A stretch of DNA of 41,037 nucleotides from Kofleriaceae bacterium (GCA_013368795.1 JABFXX010000226.1:1-41037), one strand, 5' to 3'. Shown: positions 7,515 to 19,443, counted from the first letter of the stretch. Program-made: numbers and translations. Notes: a model not told the origin generated them from the letters alone.

Positions 7515-8414
7515 ATGGCTGAGTCGCTGTACGAGACGTTGGGCGTCGCCAAGACCGCGAGTGCCGACGAGATCCGGAAGGCCTATCGGAAGCTCGCGCG
7601 CAAACACCACCCCGACGTCAACCCGGGCGACAAGTCCGCCGAGGCCACGTTCAAGAATGTCTCCGCCGCCTACGACGTCCTCTCCGACGAGAAGAAGCGA
7701 AAGGCGTACGACGAATTCGGCGAGGCCTCGCTGCAGAGCGGGTTCGATCCCGACAAGGCACGCGAGTACGCGAAGTGGCAGGACACGCGCCAGCGCCGGA
7801 GCACGCGCTTCGGCGAGGACGAGGGACCGATCGACTTCGATTTCAGCGACCTGTTCGGCCGGCGCGCGCCCCGCGGTCCAGCGCGTGGCGGCGATCTCCA
7901 CGCCTCTGTCGAGATCGATCAGCGGCAGGCAATCGAGGGTACGGAGATGATGGCCGACCTGCCCGGCCATGGCACCGTGCGCGTTCGCATTCCCAAGGGC
8001 GCCGACACCGGCGACACGCTGCGCGTCCCCGGCAAAGGCTCGCCGGGTCGCGGTGGTGGACCGCCAGGCGATCTCGTGATCGAGACGGTCGTCAGGCCGC
8101 ATCCGCTCATCCGTCGCGAGGGGCTCGACCTCTTCCTCTCCCTGCCCGTCACGCTCGACGAGGCGTATCGCGGTGCGAGCGTCAGCGTGCCGACGTTCGA
8201 AGGTCCCGTCGTGCTGAAGATTCCGCCGCGCACGCAGAACGGCGCGAAGCTGCGGCTGCGCGGCAAAGGCGTCGCGCGCAAGAACGACCACGGCGACCTG
8301 ATCGTCGAAGTCGCGGTCCGCATGCCCGACAAGCAGGACGACGCGCTCGCCGAGGCGCTGCGTGCGGCCGACAAGCTCTACACGAAGCCGGTCCGGGAGG
8401 GCCTGACGCTATGA
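7515..8414 (+). CDS. cbpA: CbpA-like DnaJ co-chaperone (no zinc finger)
   Basis: A 299-residue cytosolic J-domain protein that stimulates Hsp70 (DnaK). The J domain is at residues 4-70, with the HPD tripeptide at 32-34 and ending in KRKAYDEFGE. A short linker with DFDFSDLFG follows, then two C-terminal beta substrate-binding domains (GTVRVRIPKGADTGDTLRV; VVLKIPPRTQNGAKLRLRG). The four CxxCxGxG zinc motifs of DnaJ are absent, which places it with CbpA/DjlA-type class II proteins. It overlaps the next gene by ATGA, and that neighbour is the cognate modulator family, which strengthens the CbpA call. Confidence 0.9.
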   Translation: MAESLYETLGVAKTASADEIRKAYRKLARKHHPDVNPGDKSAEATFKNVSAAYDVLSDEKKRKAYDEFGEASLQSGFDPDKAREYAKWQDTRQRRSTRFGEDEGPIDFDFSDLFGRRAPRGPARGGDLHASVEIDQRQAIEGTEMMADLPGHGTVRVRIPKGADTGDTLRVPGKGSPGRGGGPPGDLVIETVVRPHPLIRREGLDLFLSLPVTLDEAYRGASVSVPTFEGPVVLKIPPRTQNGAKLRLRGKGVARKNDHGDLIVEVAVRMPDKQDDALAEALRAADKLYTKPVREGLTL

Positions 8415-8683
8415 CCCGCTTCACCTACCAGCACCTGCTCGAGCTCGTCGAGGGCGATGACGAGCTGCTCGTACGGCTCGTCGACGAAGGCGTCATCGAG
8501 GAGAGCGACGGCAACGTCGTGGCGGTCGATGTCGACACCGTGCTGCTCGCGCGCACGCTGTGGCGCGACCTCGACGTCGAGTGGCCGGGCATCGAGATCA
8601 TCGTCAGGCTCGCCTCCCAGCTCTCGGAGGCACGCCGCCGCATCCAGGAGCTCGAGGCCGCACTCGTCCCCAAGCCGCGTTAG
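8411..8683 (+). CDS. cbpM: CbpM-like chaperone modulator
   Basis: A 90-residue protein, translationally coupled to the J-protein (ATGA at 8411-8414). It has the CbpM/MerR-like layout: an N-terminal helical region (FTYQHLLELVEGDDELLVRLVDEGVI), a short beta turn (NVVAVDVDTVLLART), and a C-terminal coiled helix (IRLASQL-type, LSEARRRIQELEAAL). In E. coli CbpM binds the CbpA J domain and blocks its action on DnaK; the same role is inferred here. The stop overlaps the convergent hydrolase gene by 4 nt (8680-8683). Confidence 0.8.
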   Translation: MTRFTYQHLLELVEGDDELLVRLVDEGVIEESDGNVVAVDVDTVLLARTLWRDLDVEWPGIEIIVRLASQLSEARRRIQELEAALVPKPR

Positions 8684-9570
8684 TGCAACTGCTTCGTGAA
8701 GAACGCGAGCGTGCGGCTCCACGCCAGCTTCGCGGATTTCTCGTCGTAGCGCGGCGTCGTGTCGTTGTGAAACCCGTGCTGCGTGTCGGGATACTGGTAC
8801 GCCCGATAGCGCACGTGGTGCTTCTTCAGCGCGGCCTCGTAGTCGGGCCAGCCCGCGTTCACGCGCTCGTCGGTGCCGGCGAAGTGCAGCTGTAGCGCCG
8901 CCTTGATCCCCTTCGCCTCGTCCTCGGTCACGCCGGTGCCGTAGAACGGCACGGCCGCGGCAAGCCACGGCAGGCGCGACGCGAGCATGTTGCACACGCC
9001 GCCGCCGAAGCAGAACCCGACGCACCCGATCTTGCTCGTCACGTCCTTCCGCGCCTTCACGTACTCCGCGGCCGCGATCATGTCCTCGGTCCGCTTGCCG
9101 GCATCGAGCTTCGCGAACAGCTCGCGCGCCTTGTCCTCGTCGCCGGGATAGCCGCCGAGTGGTGTCAGCGCGTCGGGCGCGAACGCGACATAGCCCGCGA
9201 CCGCCAGCCGCCGCGCGACATCCTCGATGTACGGATTGAGGCCGCGGTTCTCGTGGATCACGACGACGCCGGGCAGCTTGCCCTTCGCCTTCGCCGGTCG
9301 CGCGAGGTAGCCGCGCATCTCGCCCGAGCCCTTCGGCGACGAGTACGTCACGTACTCCGCCTTGATCCGCGCGTCGTCCTTCTTGATCTGCTCCGCCCAC
9401 GCGAAGTTCGGCTGCAGGCTCTCGAGCATCGCGAGCGCGGTCATCCCGCCGACCGCATACTTCGCGGCGCGCGTCAGGAAGTCGCGCCGGCTCAGCGCGT
9501 TGTGGACATAGCCGTCGAATAGCTCGAGGACCTCCGGTGGGTAGTCGCTCGCCTGCTTGCGATCTGCCAT
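8680..9570 (-). CDS. Dienelactone hydrolase family protein with Tat signal
   Basis: A 296-residue alpha/beta-hydrolase. The N-terminus carries a twin-arginine motif SRRDFL (residues 27-32) before a hydrophobic stretch (AVGGMTALAML), so export by Tat is likely. The dienelactone hydrolase body shows VVVIHENRGLNPYIEDVARRL, the nucleophile elbow GFCFGGG with Cys187, Asp234 in AGTDERVN, and His265 in QHGFHND, giving the Cys-Asp-His triad of the family. It probably hydrolyses an ester or lactone; the substrate is unknown. The start is ATG 9570. The long pre-signal segment of about 26 residues is common in DLH proteins of this type. Confidence 0.9.
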   Translation of the reverse strand: MADRKQASDYPPEVLELFDGYVHNALSRRDFLTRAAKYAVGGMTALAMLESLQPNFAWAEQIKKDDARIKAEYVTYSSPKGSGEMRGYLARPAKAKGKLPGVVVIHENRGLNPYIEDVARRLAVAGYVAFAPDALTPLGGYPGDEDKARELFAKLDAGKRTEDMIAAAEYVKARKDVTSKIGCVGFCFGGGVCNMLASRLPWLAAAVPFYGTGVTEDEAKGIKAALQLHFAGTDERVNAGWPDYEAALKKHHVRYRAYQYPDTQHGFHNDTTPRYDEKSAKLAWSRTLAFFTKQLH

Positions 9571-9621
9571 CGTGTACCGTTAGCACGCGCGACGGGCCGA
9601 GTCCCCGAAAGTCGCGAGTCG

Positions 9622-11832
<2,211 letters not shown>

Positions 11833-11924
11833 TCATCCGTTGGGCCGATGGCTCTGACAACCCAGGGCTATCAGAAGCCGATTAGCAATCGATCCCGCCG
11901 ACGTGTGAATCTTCTCGCGCAGTC

Positions 11925-12524
11925 ATGCGTTCCCACAGGATGAGGTTCTGGCCGATGTTGCTGGTGGCCGCGTGCACGTCCTCGACCGGCGGAGTCCAAG
12001 CTCCGCGCTCCGCACCGGCGGCGGATGCGACCGCGCGATGCCCCGTCGGCGATGGCGTGAACGTCTCCGTCTACACGTTCCTGGTCCGCGAGATGGCGGA
12101 GAGAACAACTGCGAGTCGCGATGCGACGCGCGCCGCGGTCGCCGACGAGGCAAAGACGCTGGCGGATCCGAGCCTCAAACCACCGCGCGCATCGGTCATC
12201 GAGAGCGAGGTCTCGCACGTCCTGACGACGCTCTGCGAGGGCACGCCGGGCTGCATCACCGCGGCCATCTACGACCGTGGAGGTCTCGCGATTGCGCTGT
12301 CGTCGGTGCGCTCCAAGGTGGCCCCATACGGCATCGCCGACGACGCGCGCTGGAACCAGGTCACCGCGAGCTCGATTGCCGAGAGCGGGGCTGTCTTCGA
12401 TCTCGCATGCGACGAGGCCAAGGCGGCGACCTTGCCGTGCACGCGCGACTATCGCCTCGTCGCGTTTCCGGTGTTCGACAACGCGACGCTGCTCGGACTC
12501 GCGAGCTGCATCGTCGAGCGCTAA
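11925..12524 (+). CDS. Lipoprotein of unknown function, possibly Cache-like
   Basis: A 199-residue exported lipoprotein: a basic N-terminus (MRSHRMRFW), a short hydrophobic core and lipobox LVAAC (Cys17). ATG 11940 is an alternative start but would leave a very short signal. After a Ser/Ala linker, the body starts with a long helix (VYTFLVREMAERTTASRDATR) and then alternates strands and helices (AAIYDRGGLAIALSS ... YRLVAFPVFDNATLLGLASCIV). This resembles the order of extracellular Cache/PDC sensor domains, which is inference only. It carries several cysteines that could pair. It is divergent from katG with a 125-bp spacer. Confidence 0.65.
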   Translation: MRSHRMRFWPMLLVAACTSSTGGVQAPRSAPAADATARCPVGDGVNVSVYTFLVREMAERTTASRDATRAAVADEAKTLADPSLKPPRASVIESEVSHVLTTLCEGTPGCITAAIYDRGGLAIALSSVRSKVAPYGIADDARWNQVTASSIAESGAVFDLACDEAKAATLPCTRDYRLVAFPVFDNATLLGLASCIVER

Positions 12525-12637
12525 CGCTCGCAACCTGCTACGTCAGCTCGTATGCGCATCACGCATACACTGCAGTACCACTCCGGCCGGGCTTCGCCTC
12601 GAAGGTGTTCGGGTGTCTTGAACCGGACAAAAAAATG

Positions 12638-12675
12638 ACCCATGTCATGGGTTCCGCCCGTCACATCAGGAACCC
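12638..12675 (+). repeat. Two overlapping inverted repeats in the leader of a lipoprotein gene
   Basis: ACCCATG-T-CATGGGT (12638-12652) overlaps a second inverted repeat GGGTTCC (12649-12655) / GGAACCC (12669-12675) with a 13-nt loop. The two use the same GGGT bases, so as RNA they cannot form together. They end 5 nt before the GAAGGAG ribosome site for ATG 12694. This could be a switchable leader or a protein operator. No T-run follows, so a terminator is unlikely. Confidence 0.4.
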
Positions 12676-12693
12676 GTCCCGAAGGAGACTCCA

Positions 12694-13077
12694 ATGCTTC
12701 GTTTTGCTTCCCTGATCCTCATCTTCACGATGGCCGCGTGCGGCGGCGACGACTCTGGTTCCTCCGGCAGCTCCGGCGTCGAGGGCAGCAAGAAGCTGAC
12801 CGAGCTGAGCGCGTCCGAGCAACAGGACGTCTGCGAGTTCATGGTCGCATCGCAGGAGAATGTGGAGAGCAAGGACTGCGGCGATGGCATCACGGTCTTC
12901 GCGACGACCGAGGCCAAGTGCCTTGCGGGCTTCGCGAGCTTCGACGCATCGTGCACAGCGACCGTCGACAACGCCGAGGCCTGCGCCGCGGCGGTCAGCG
13001 GCGACCTCTGCGCAGGGCTCACCTCGCCCGCGTGCGCGTTTCAGCTCACGTGCCTGAGCAGCGATAGCGGCATCTAG
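12694..13077 (+). CDS. Small Cys-rich lipoprotein
   Basis: A 127-residue exported lipoprotein with lipobox TMAAC (Cys16) followed by an Asp/Gly/Ser tether (GGDDSGSSGSSG), which suits outer-membrane sorting. The mature domain (about residues 32-127) is mainly helical and has seven cysteines at regular intervals (VCEF, KDCGD, AKCLA, SCTA, EACAA, DLCAG, PACAFQLTC), which suggests a disulfide-stapled bundle. GAAGGAG 6 nt upstream supports the start. I do not recognise the family; such proteins are frequent in Myxococcota. It is convergent with the GG-leader peptide gene, with adjoining stop codons. Confidence 0.72.
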   Translation: MLRFASLILIFTMAACGGDDSGSSGSSGVEGSKKLTELSASEQQDVCEFMVASQENVESKDCGDGITVFATTEAKCLAGFASFDASCTATVDNAEACAAAVSGDLCAGLTSPACAFQLTCLSSDSGI

Positions 13078-13392
13078 CTACGGCTTCAGCACGTCGCCGT
13101 TGCCGAAGCCGGGCGCTTGCGTGAACGCGCCCCCGATCTCGTTGAACGTGCGCATCGCGCGCGTCGAGTTGTCGAACGCGTTGTTCACGCGCTCGTAGGC
13201 GCTCGGGCCCGCATTGCTGCGCTCGAACACCTGGCCGCCCGGATTGACGACGCCGGACATCCGGGCCGACGGCGACTCGAGCGCGCCCGCGATCGCCTCG
13301 CTCGAGGGATAGAACAGCGAGCCCTGGTCGCTCGCGGCAGCGCCGCCGTGAACAGCCTCGAGATCGTCATGCGAGATGGCAGTGATGGTCAT
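13078..13392 (-). CDS. Orphan peptide with double-glycine leader
   Basis: A 104-residue product starting at ATG 13392 (MTITAISHDD); ATG 13404 is an alternative that adds four residues. The first 17 residues, with LEAVHGG at 11-17, form a double-glycine leader of the kind cut by peptidase-C39 ABC exporters (PCAT/ABCT) before bacteriocin or signal-peptide export. The predicted mature part of about 87 residues is Ala/Gly/Ser/Asn-rich, has no cysteines, and has a central amphipathic stretch (YERVNNAFDNSTRAMRTFNEI). No exporter or immunity gene lies in the window, so processing in trans is implied. The function is unknown. Confidence 0.6.
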   Translation of the reverse strand: MTITAISHDDLEAVHGGAAASDQGSLFYPSSEAIAGALESPSARMSGVVNPGGQVFERSNAGPSAYERVNNAFDNSTRAMRTFNEIGGAFTQAPGFGNGDVLKP

Positions 13393-13490
13393 GCTCGGCC
13401 TCATTGCAGCCACTGCGCCAGCTCGAACTCCGCGGAATCGCTCGCGCGGCCCAGTCCAGCTCGCGTTCCGCGGTATGCAACCTGCAGCGC

Positions 13491-13883
13491 TCAGTCGACG
13501 CGCCAGGGAAAGATCGCCGGGGCGTCGTCGAGCGCCAGCATCGTCCCCGGCGACGCGAGGCGCAGCGAGACGAGCGCCGCGGTGACGCGCGGAACGTCCG
13601 CCGTCGTCAGCGCGTCGCCACACGACCCGTTGCGGACCGTGTAGGCCTTGCCTTCGCGATCGAGCACGAGGCTCCACCAGCGGGTGTCGATCGCGTCCTT
13701 GCTCTGCCACGCCGTGCGCGCGAGCCGGATATGGCAGCGGCCGTCGACCTCGACGCGCTCGGCGATCGCCGCGCGGCAGCTCCCGTCGATGCGGACCTCG
13801 AGCACGCCGATCCACTCGTTGGGCCCCGCATGACGCTCGCCCGTGATCCACGTGATGCGAGGGTCGATCACCGGCCGGCGCAC
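13491..13883 (-). CDS. Unknown conserved-looking protein
   Basis: About 130 residues from GTG 13883; GTG 13871 is a possible alternative, and the frame stays open upstream without coding character. The sequence alternates beta strands and short helices (WIGVLEVRIDGSC, HIRLARTAWQSKDAI, WWSLVLDREGKAYTV, RVTAALVSLRLASPGTML). It has no signal peptide or membrane helix. I do not recognise it. It is upstream of the GG-leader peptide gene on the same strand with a 98-nt gap, so a shared transcript is possible. It diverges from the zinc-finger gene. Confidence 0.55.
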   Translation of the reverse strand: MRRPVIDPRITWITGERHAGPNEWIGVLEVRIDGSCRAAIAERVEVDGRCHIRLARTAWQSKDAIDTRWWSLVLDREGKAYTVRNGSCGDALTTADVPRVTAALVSLRLASPGTMLALDDAPAIFPWRVD

Positions 13884-13952
13884 GCCTCGATCGTAGCAGC
13901 TAGGATGCCGGCGACGCACGATCTTGATTTCGGCAATAATCGATCCCACACG

Positions 13953-14366
13953 ATGCTGCGCGACGAATCCAAGCTGCAACTCGCCACGGAAGGCACCTGT
14001 GCGTTCTGCGGCAAGACAAGGCGCGAAGTACGGGCGCTCGTCGGCGCTCCACCGGCGGCGACGGTCGTGATCTGCGACGAATGCCTCGCGCTCTGCTGCA
14101 GTATCCTCGCCGAACAGGCCGGCGTGCCTCACGACGCCGCCCGGAACGAATCGGCCGCGGACTTTCCGAACGAGAAGCTCGACGCGATCCTCGCGACTCT
14201 CGCGCAACGTCCGCCGACAAAGCACCCGCACGATGATCGCTATCGGTGCTCGTTTTGCCAGCGCCCTCGGCGAGAGGTCCCTGCCCTCGTGGCGGGCCCG
14301 GGCGTGTTCATCTGCGACAGCTGCGTCGGCGGCGCGGTCGCGATCGTCCAGGGCCGGCGCGCATGA
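13953..14366 (+). CDS. Tandem ClpX-type zinc-finger protein without ATPase domain
   Basis: A 137-residue protein built from two copies of the ClpX N-terminal zinc-binding domain. Copy 1 is CAFCGKTRREVRALVGAPPA ... ICDECLALC with Cys16/19/41/44. Copy 2 is CSFCQRPRREVPALVAGPG ... ICDSCV with Cys99/102/121/124. In ClpX this domain dimerises and docks substrates and adaptors. Here no AAA+ domain follows, so a free adaptor, decoy or scaffold role is inferred. A start at ATG 13905 would add 16 residues. It overlaps the next gene by ATGA. Confidence 0.78.
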   Translation: MLRDESKLQLATEGTCAFCGKTRREVRALVGAPPAATVVICDECLALCCSILAEQAGVPHDAARNESAADFPNEKLDAILATLAQRPPTKHPHDDRYRCSFCQRPRREVPALVAGPGVFICDSCVGGAVAIVQGRRA

Positions 14367-14677
14367 CGACCGACTGCCGACACCCATTGTGCGAGCTGAT
14401 CGGCGGCTCGTGCAGTCTCGCCACCGGGCGGTCGCGCGGCTGCACGCCGTCGCTGACGGAGAAGAAGATCGCGCCGGACCTCTTCGACGAGGTGCGCGAG
14501 CTAGTCGCCGTGATCGATCCGAGCGCACCCGACGAGCGGGGGCGCGCAGCAGCGATCCGGCTCGCCGAGATCATGAGGCGCGAGGCGCGCAACGATCGCC
14601 ACCTGCTCGCGCTCGCGCGCACCGACGAGCCCGACCTCGTCCCCGCGCTCGAACAGCTGTGCCTGCGCCGTCGCTGA
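14363..14677 (+). CDS. Small unknown protein coupled to the zinc-finger gene
   Basis: A 104-residue protein that starts inside the stop of the zinc-finger gene (ATGA), so the two are translationally coupled. The N-terminal 30 residues hold four cysteines (Cys5, 10, 17, 27) and could bind a metal. The rest is charged and helical (LFDEVRELVAVIDPSAPDERGRAAAIRLAEIMRREAR). There is no signal peptide. The family is unknown; the coupling suggests it works with the ClpX-like zinc-finger protein. Confidence 0.62.
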   Translation: MTTDCRHPLCELIGGSCSLATGRSRGCTPSLTEKKIAPDLFDEVRELVAVIDPSAPDERGRAAAIRLAEIMRREARNDRHLLALARTDEPDLVPALEQLCLRRR

Positions 14678-14709
14678 CAGCGGGCGGCCGACGAAGGTAG
14701 GCTCCGGGC

Positions 14710-15384
14710 GTGCGTCGCTCGGTTTGTGCCATCGTGCTCGTCCAGCTTTTCGCGTGTACGAATGCGGCGTCCCCACTGCCGCCGGCAGCGAAGCCGCAAT
14801 CGGCGCCTGCGGTCGCGGCCAGCGGCGACGAGGCGGTGCTCGCCGAGGTTCGCGACTGGCTCGCCCATCCGAACGAGTACGGGCAGCCACCCGAGCGCGC
14901 CGCGATCGTATGGCGCGGCGAGCGTGACTGGCCGTTCCACGACAAGCCAGAGAACGTCTACCTCGTCGAGTTCGCATACGCCGACGGCAACCGCGGCATC
15001 GCGCTCGCGGGCCCGGTCACGTGGACGTTCCTCGAGATCGACTTCGCTCGGTTCGCCCACGAGGATCTCGTGAAGCTGTATGCCGGCTGGTACCTGCAGT
15101 TCGTGATGATCAATGATCCGAAGGGCCAGGAGGCGCAGCGCAGGAAGCTCTCGGACGGCGAGATCGCGAGCCTCCTGACCGCGCAGGGATTCACGGCGAT
15201 CGACGTGACCGATAGCGTGCAGATCGGCGACGACACGTACGTGGCCGCGCTTGCGACGAAGGATGGTGCGCGCGTGGTCGCGGCGGGCCGAGCGCACGCG
15301 GTGAAGACGTACGACCCGACGATGCCGCAGATGAAGCTGCCGCCGCTGTACTGGTACCTGGGCTCGACGTTCTACGACCGCTGA
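14710..15384 (+). CDS. Lipoprotein of unknown function
   Basis: A 224-residue lipoprotein from GTG 14710, with lipobox LFAC (Cys16) and an Ala/Pro-rich tether to about residue 38. The mature domain is an alpha/beta mixture with many aromatic residues (DWLAHPNEYG, IVWRGERDWPFHDKPENVYLVEF, AGWYLQFVMIND, LPPLYWYLGSTFYDR). No known family was recognised. The stop codon lies inside a perfect 6-bp hairpin (CGACCG-CTGACT-CGGTCG, 15375-15392) without a T-run. Confidence 0.68.
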   Translation: MRRSVCAIVLVQLFACTNAASPLPPAAKPQSAPAVAASGDEAVLAEVRDWLAHPNEYGQPPERAAIVWRGERDWPFHDKPENVYLVEFAYADGNRGIALAGPVTWTFLEIDFARFAHEDLVKLYAGWYLQFVMINDPKGQEAQRRKLSDGEIASLLTAQGFTAIDVTDSVQIGDDTYVAALATKDGARVVAAGRAHAVKTYDPTMPQMKLPPLYWYLGSTFYDR

Positions 15385-15440
15385 CTCGGTCGTCAGGCTC
15401 GCTTGATGCAGCCGTTCCGTGCGGAAAGGAGCATCCAGCC

Positions 15441-15749
15441 ATGCACGTGACAGTCCGCAAGTATCGCAAGGTCGAAGGCGACAGGAATCAGATCGCCGAG
15501 CGCGTCAATCGCGAGTTCGTGCCGCTGATCGCGCAGATCGACGGCTTCGTCGACTTCTACGCGCTCGACACCGAGGACGGGCTCATCTCGGTGAGCGTGT
15601 TCCGCGACGCCAAGGGCGCCGACGAATCGGTGCGCGCCGCCGCCAAGTGGGTCGGACAGACGATGGCGAAAGAATTCCCAGAGAAGCCCGAGGTCATGTC
15701 GGGCGAGGTCTTCGCCCATCGCCACATGGAGCAGAAGAAGGCAGCGTGA
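15441..15749 (+). CDS. Dimeric alpha/beta-barrel (ABM-like) protein
   Basis: A 102-residue cytosolic protein of the size and pattern of antibiotic-biosynthesis-monooxygenase-like ferredoxin folds: beta strand MHVTVRKYRKV, helix RNQIAERVNREFVPLIAQIDG, strand FVDFYALDTEDGLISVSVF, helix ADESVRAAAKWVGQTM. It has the typical central IDGFVDFYAL motif. Members are dimers that act as small monooxygenases or simple binding proteins; the function here is unknown. AAAGGAG about 10 nt upstream of ATG 15441 supports the start. Confidence 0.72.
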   Translation: MHVTVRKYRKVEGDRNQIAERVNREFVPLIAQIDGFVDFYALDTEDGLISVSVFRDAKGADESVRAAAKWVGQTMAKEFPEKPEVMSGEVFAHRHMEQKKAA

Positions 15750-15752
15750 TCG

Positions 15753-16121
15753 CTACATCACGCCTTTGAGCTTGGACTCGAGCGCCTTCATCTTCGGGTC
15801 CTCGCTGCACTTCATCATGCCCATCATCTTGGGCATCACCTTCGTCATGCGGTCGCCGTACTTCTCCATGATCTTCTTGGCCTCGTCCTTGTCGCCCTTG
15901 AGCTTCTCGGCGGCCGACTTCATCGCCTCGAGGTCGTACTTCTTGGTGATGGCCTCGAGACCGTCGGCCATCTTGCCGCAGTCATCGCCGGCCTTGTCGA
16001 CGACGTTACCCATGTCCTCCATCATGGAGACCATTTTTTCGACCTGTGCCTCGTTGCTGCTTTTGCAGCCGATGAGCGAGAGGGCGAGCGATGCAGAGAT
16101 GACGAGCGCTTGAAGCTTCAT
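15753..16121 (-). CDS. Small helical lipoprotein
   Basis: A 122-residue lipoprotein, lipobox LIGC (Cys19), with a charged, Met- and Lys-rich helical body (KMVSMMEDMGNVVDKAGDDCGKM; YGDRMTKVMPKMMGMMKC). Two extra cysteines, in DDCGK and MMKCS, could form a disulfide. The Met-rich repeats could bind a soft metal, but I see no defined copper or iron motif. It follows the UvrA-like gene on the same strand with a 65-nt gap. The family is unknown. Confidence 0.68.
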   Translation of the reverse strand: MKLQALVISASLALSLIGCKSSNEAQVEKMVSMMEDMGNVVDKAGDDCGKMADGLEAITKKYDLEAMKSAAEKLKGDKDEAKKIMEKYGDRMTKVMPKMMGMMKCSEDPKMKALESKLKGVM

Positions 16122-16186
16122 GTTTGGTGGATAGAGCCACAGGCGGAGCGCCGGTCGCAGAAAATCGACAGGCCGCCGAGATCTCC

Positions 16187-18460
<2,274 letters not shown>

Positions 18461-18484
18461 CGCGCGCAGTGTATCCGTCGTCCT

Positions 18485-18511
18485 TGTCACATGGGGGTCA
18501 GGTATTCCGTC
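18485..18511 (+). promoter_or_regulatory. ECF41-type promoter upstream of the ECF41 sigma gene
   Basis: TGTCACA (18485-18491) and CGTC (18508-18511) are separated by exactly 16 nt. These are the -35 and -10 boxes described for ECF41 sigma factors, which activate their own genes. The site lies about 120 bp upstream of the sigma start at 18634 and only 24 nt outside the divergent UvrA-like gene start. Transcription would begin near 18518. Confidence 0.72.
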
Positions 18512-18633
18512 ACCGGATCGACGAAATGAAAGGACCGAATGTGACCGCCACCATCCACAAGACGATCACGTACTGGACCATGGCTACTCCGGTGGGCAAC
18601 GCGGCCGACTCACCGTACGCTGGCCGCAACTCC

Positions 18634-19422
18634 ATGACCGAGCTCGCCGCCACCTTCGAGGAACATCGCAGCCACCTCCGATCGGTTGCCTATCGCATGC
18701 TGGGCTCTGCGAGCGAGGCCGACGACGCCGTCCAGGAGGCCTGGTTCAAGCTGTCGCGCGCCGACACCAGCGCGGTCGAGAACCTGCGCGGCTGGCTGAC
18801 GACCGTCGTCGCGCGCGTGTGTCTCGACATGCTGCGCAGCCGCACGTCGCGGCGCGAGGACTCGCTCGCAGCGGCACCGGAACCGACCTCGTCGCGCGAG
18901 ACCGACGATCGCGCGCTCGCGGACTCGGTCGGCCTCGCCGTCCTGATCGTCCTCGACAAGCTCGATCCCGCGGAGCGGCTCGCGTTCGTGCTCCACGACA
19001 TGTTCGCGATGTCGTTCGACGAGATCGCGCCGATCGTCGGCCGCTCGTCGGTCGCCACGCGCCAGCTCGCGAGCCGCGCACGCCGCCGCGTCCAGGGCGC
19101 GTCTGCGCCGGAGATCGATCTCGCGACCCAGCGCCGCGTGGTCGATTCGTTCCTCGCCGCGCTCCGGTCCGGCGACCTAGAGGCGCTCGTCGCCGTGCTC
19201 GGCGGCAATCACGAGTGGGCCAGCGGCGCGATCCAGTTCCGCCGCGCGACCGAGCACATGCGCCCAGTCTTCGTCGACGGTCGCGTCGGCCTCGCACTGG
19301 CGCCCGGCAACAAGATCCAGCGCGTGCTCATCTTCACGTTCGTGGGCGAGACGATCCTCGACGCCGAGATCGTCGTGGAGCCCGACGCGCTCGCCGAGCT
19401 CCAGATTCAGGACATCGCCTAG
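18634..19422 (+). CDS. ECF41-like sigma factor (SigJ type) with shortened SnoaL-like C-terminal domain
   Basis: A 262-residue alternative sigma factor. Sigma region 2 (residues 1-75) has the typical opening AATFEEHRSHLRSVAYRMLGS and EADDAVQEAWFKLSR. Region 4 spans about 112-165 (LDPAERLAFVLHDMFAMSFDEIAPIVGRSS). A C-terminal extension of about 95 residues (RRVVDSFLAALRSGDLEALVAVL ... FTFVGETILDAEIVVEPDAL) matches the SnoaL-like regulatory domain of ECF41 factors, which replaces an anti-sigma factor. It appears a few residues short: the usual DGGG segment is missing and EPDAL stands where NPDKL is typical. ATG 18634 fits the family start; ATG 18526 and 18580 are alternatives. Confidence 0.88.
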   Translation: MTELAATFEEHRSHLRSVAYRMLGSASEADDAVQEAWFKLSRADTSAVENLRGWLTTVVARVCLDMLRSRTSRREDSLAAAPEPTSSRETDDRALADSVGLAVLIVLDKLDPAERLAFVLHDMFAMSFDEIAPIVGRSSVATRQLASRARRRVQGASAPEIDLATQRRVVDSFLAALRSGDLEALVAVLGGNHEWASGAIQFRRATEHMRPVFVDGRVGLALAPGNKIQRVLIFTFVGETILDAEIVVEPDALAELQIQDIA

Positions 19423-19433
19423 GCGATCTTTTT
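19414..19433 (+). terminator. Weak intrinsic terminator at the end of the sigma gene
   Basis: A perfect palindrome ATCGCCTAGGCGAT (19414-19427), which includes the sigma stop codon, is followed at once by CTTTTT. A five-base T-run is rare in this G+C-rich DNA. The usable stem is only about 5 bp with a CTAG loop, so termination may be partial. It would separate the sigma transcript from the VOC promoter 11 nt downstream. Confidence 0.45.
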
Positions 19434-19443
19434 CATCACCAAC

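Noticed and set aside
15375..15392. Perfect 6-bp hairpin over the stop of the lipoprotein gene as a terminator
   Set aside because: No T-run follows; kept only as a note within the gene entry.
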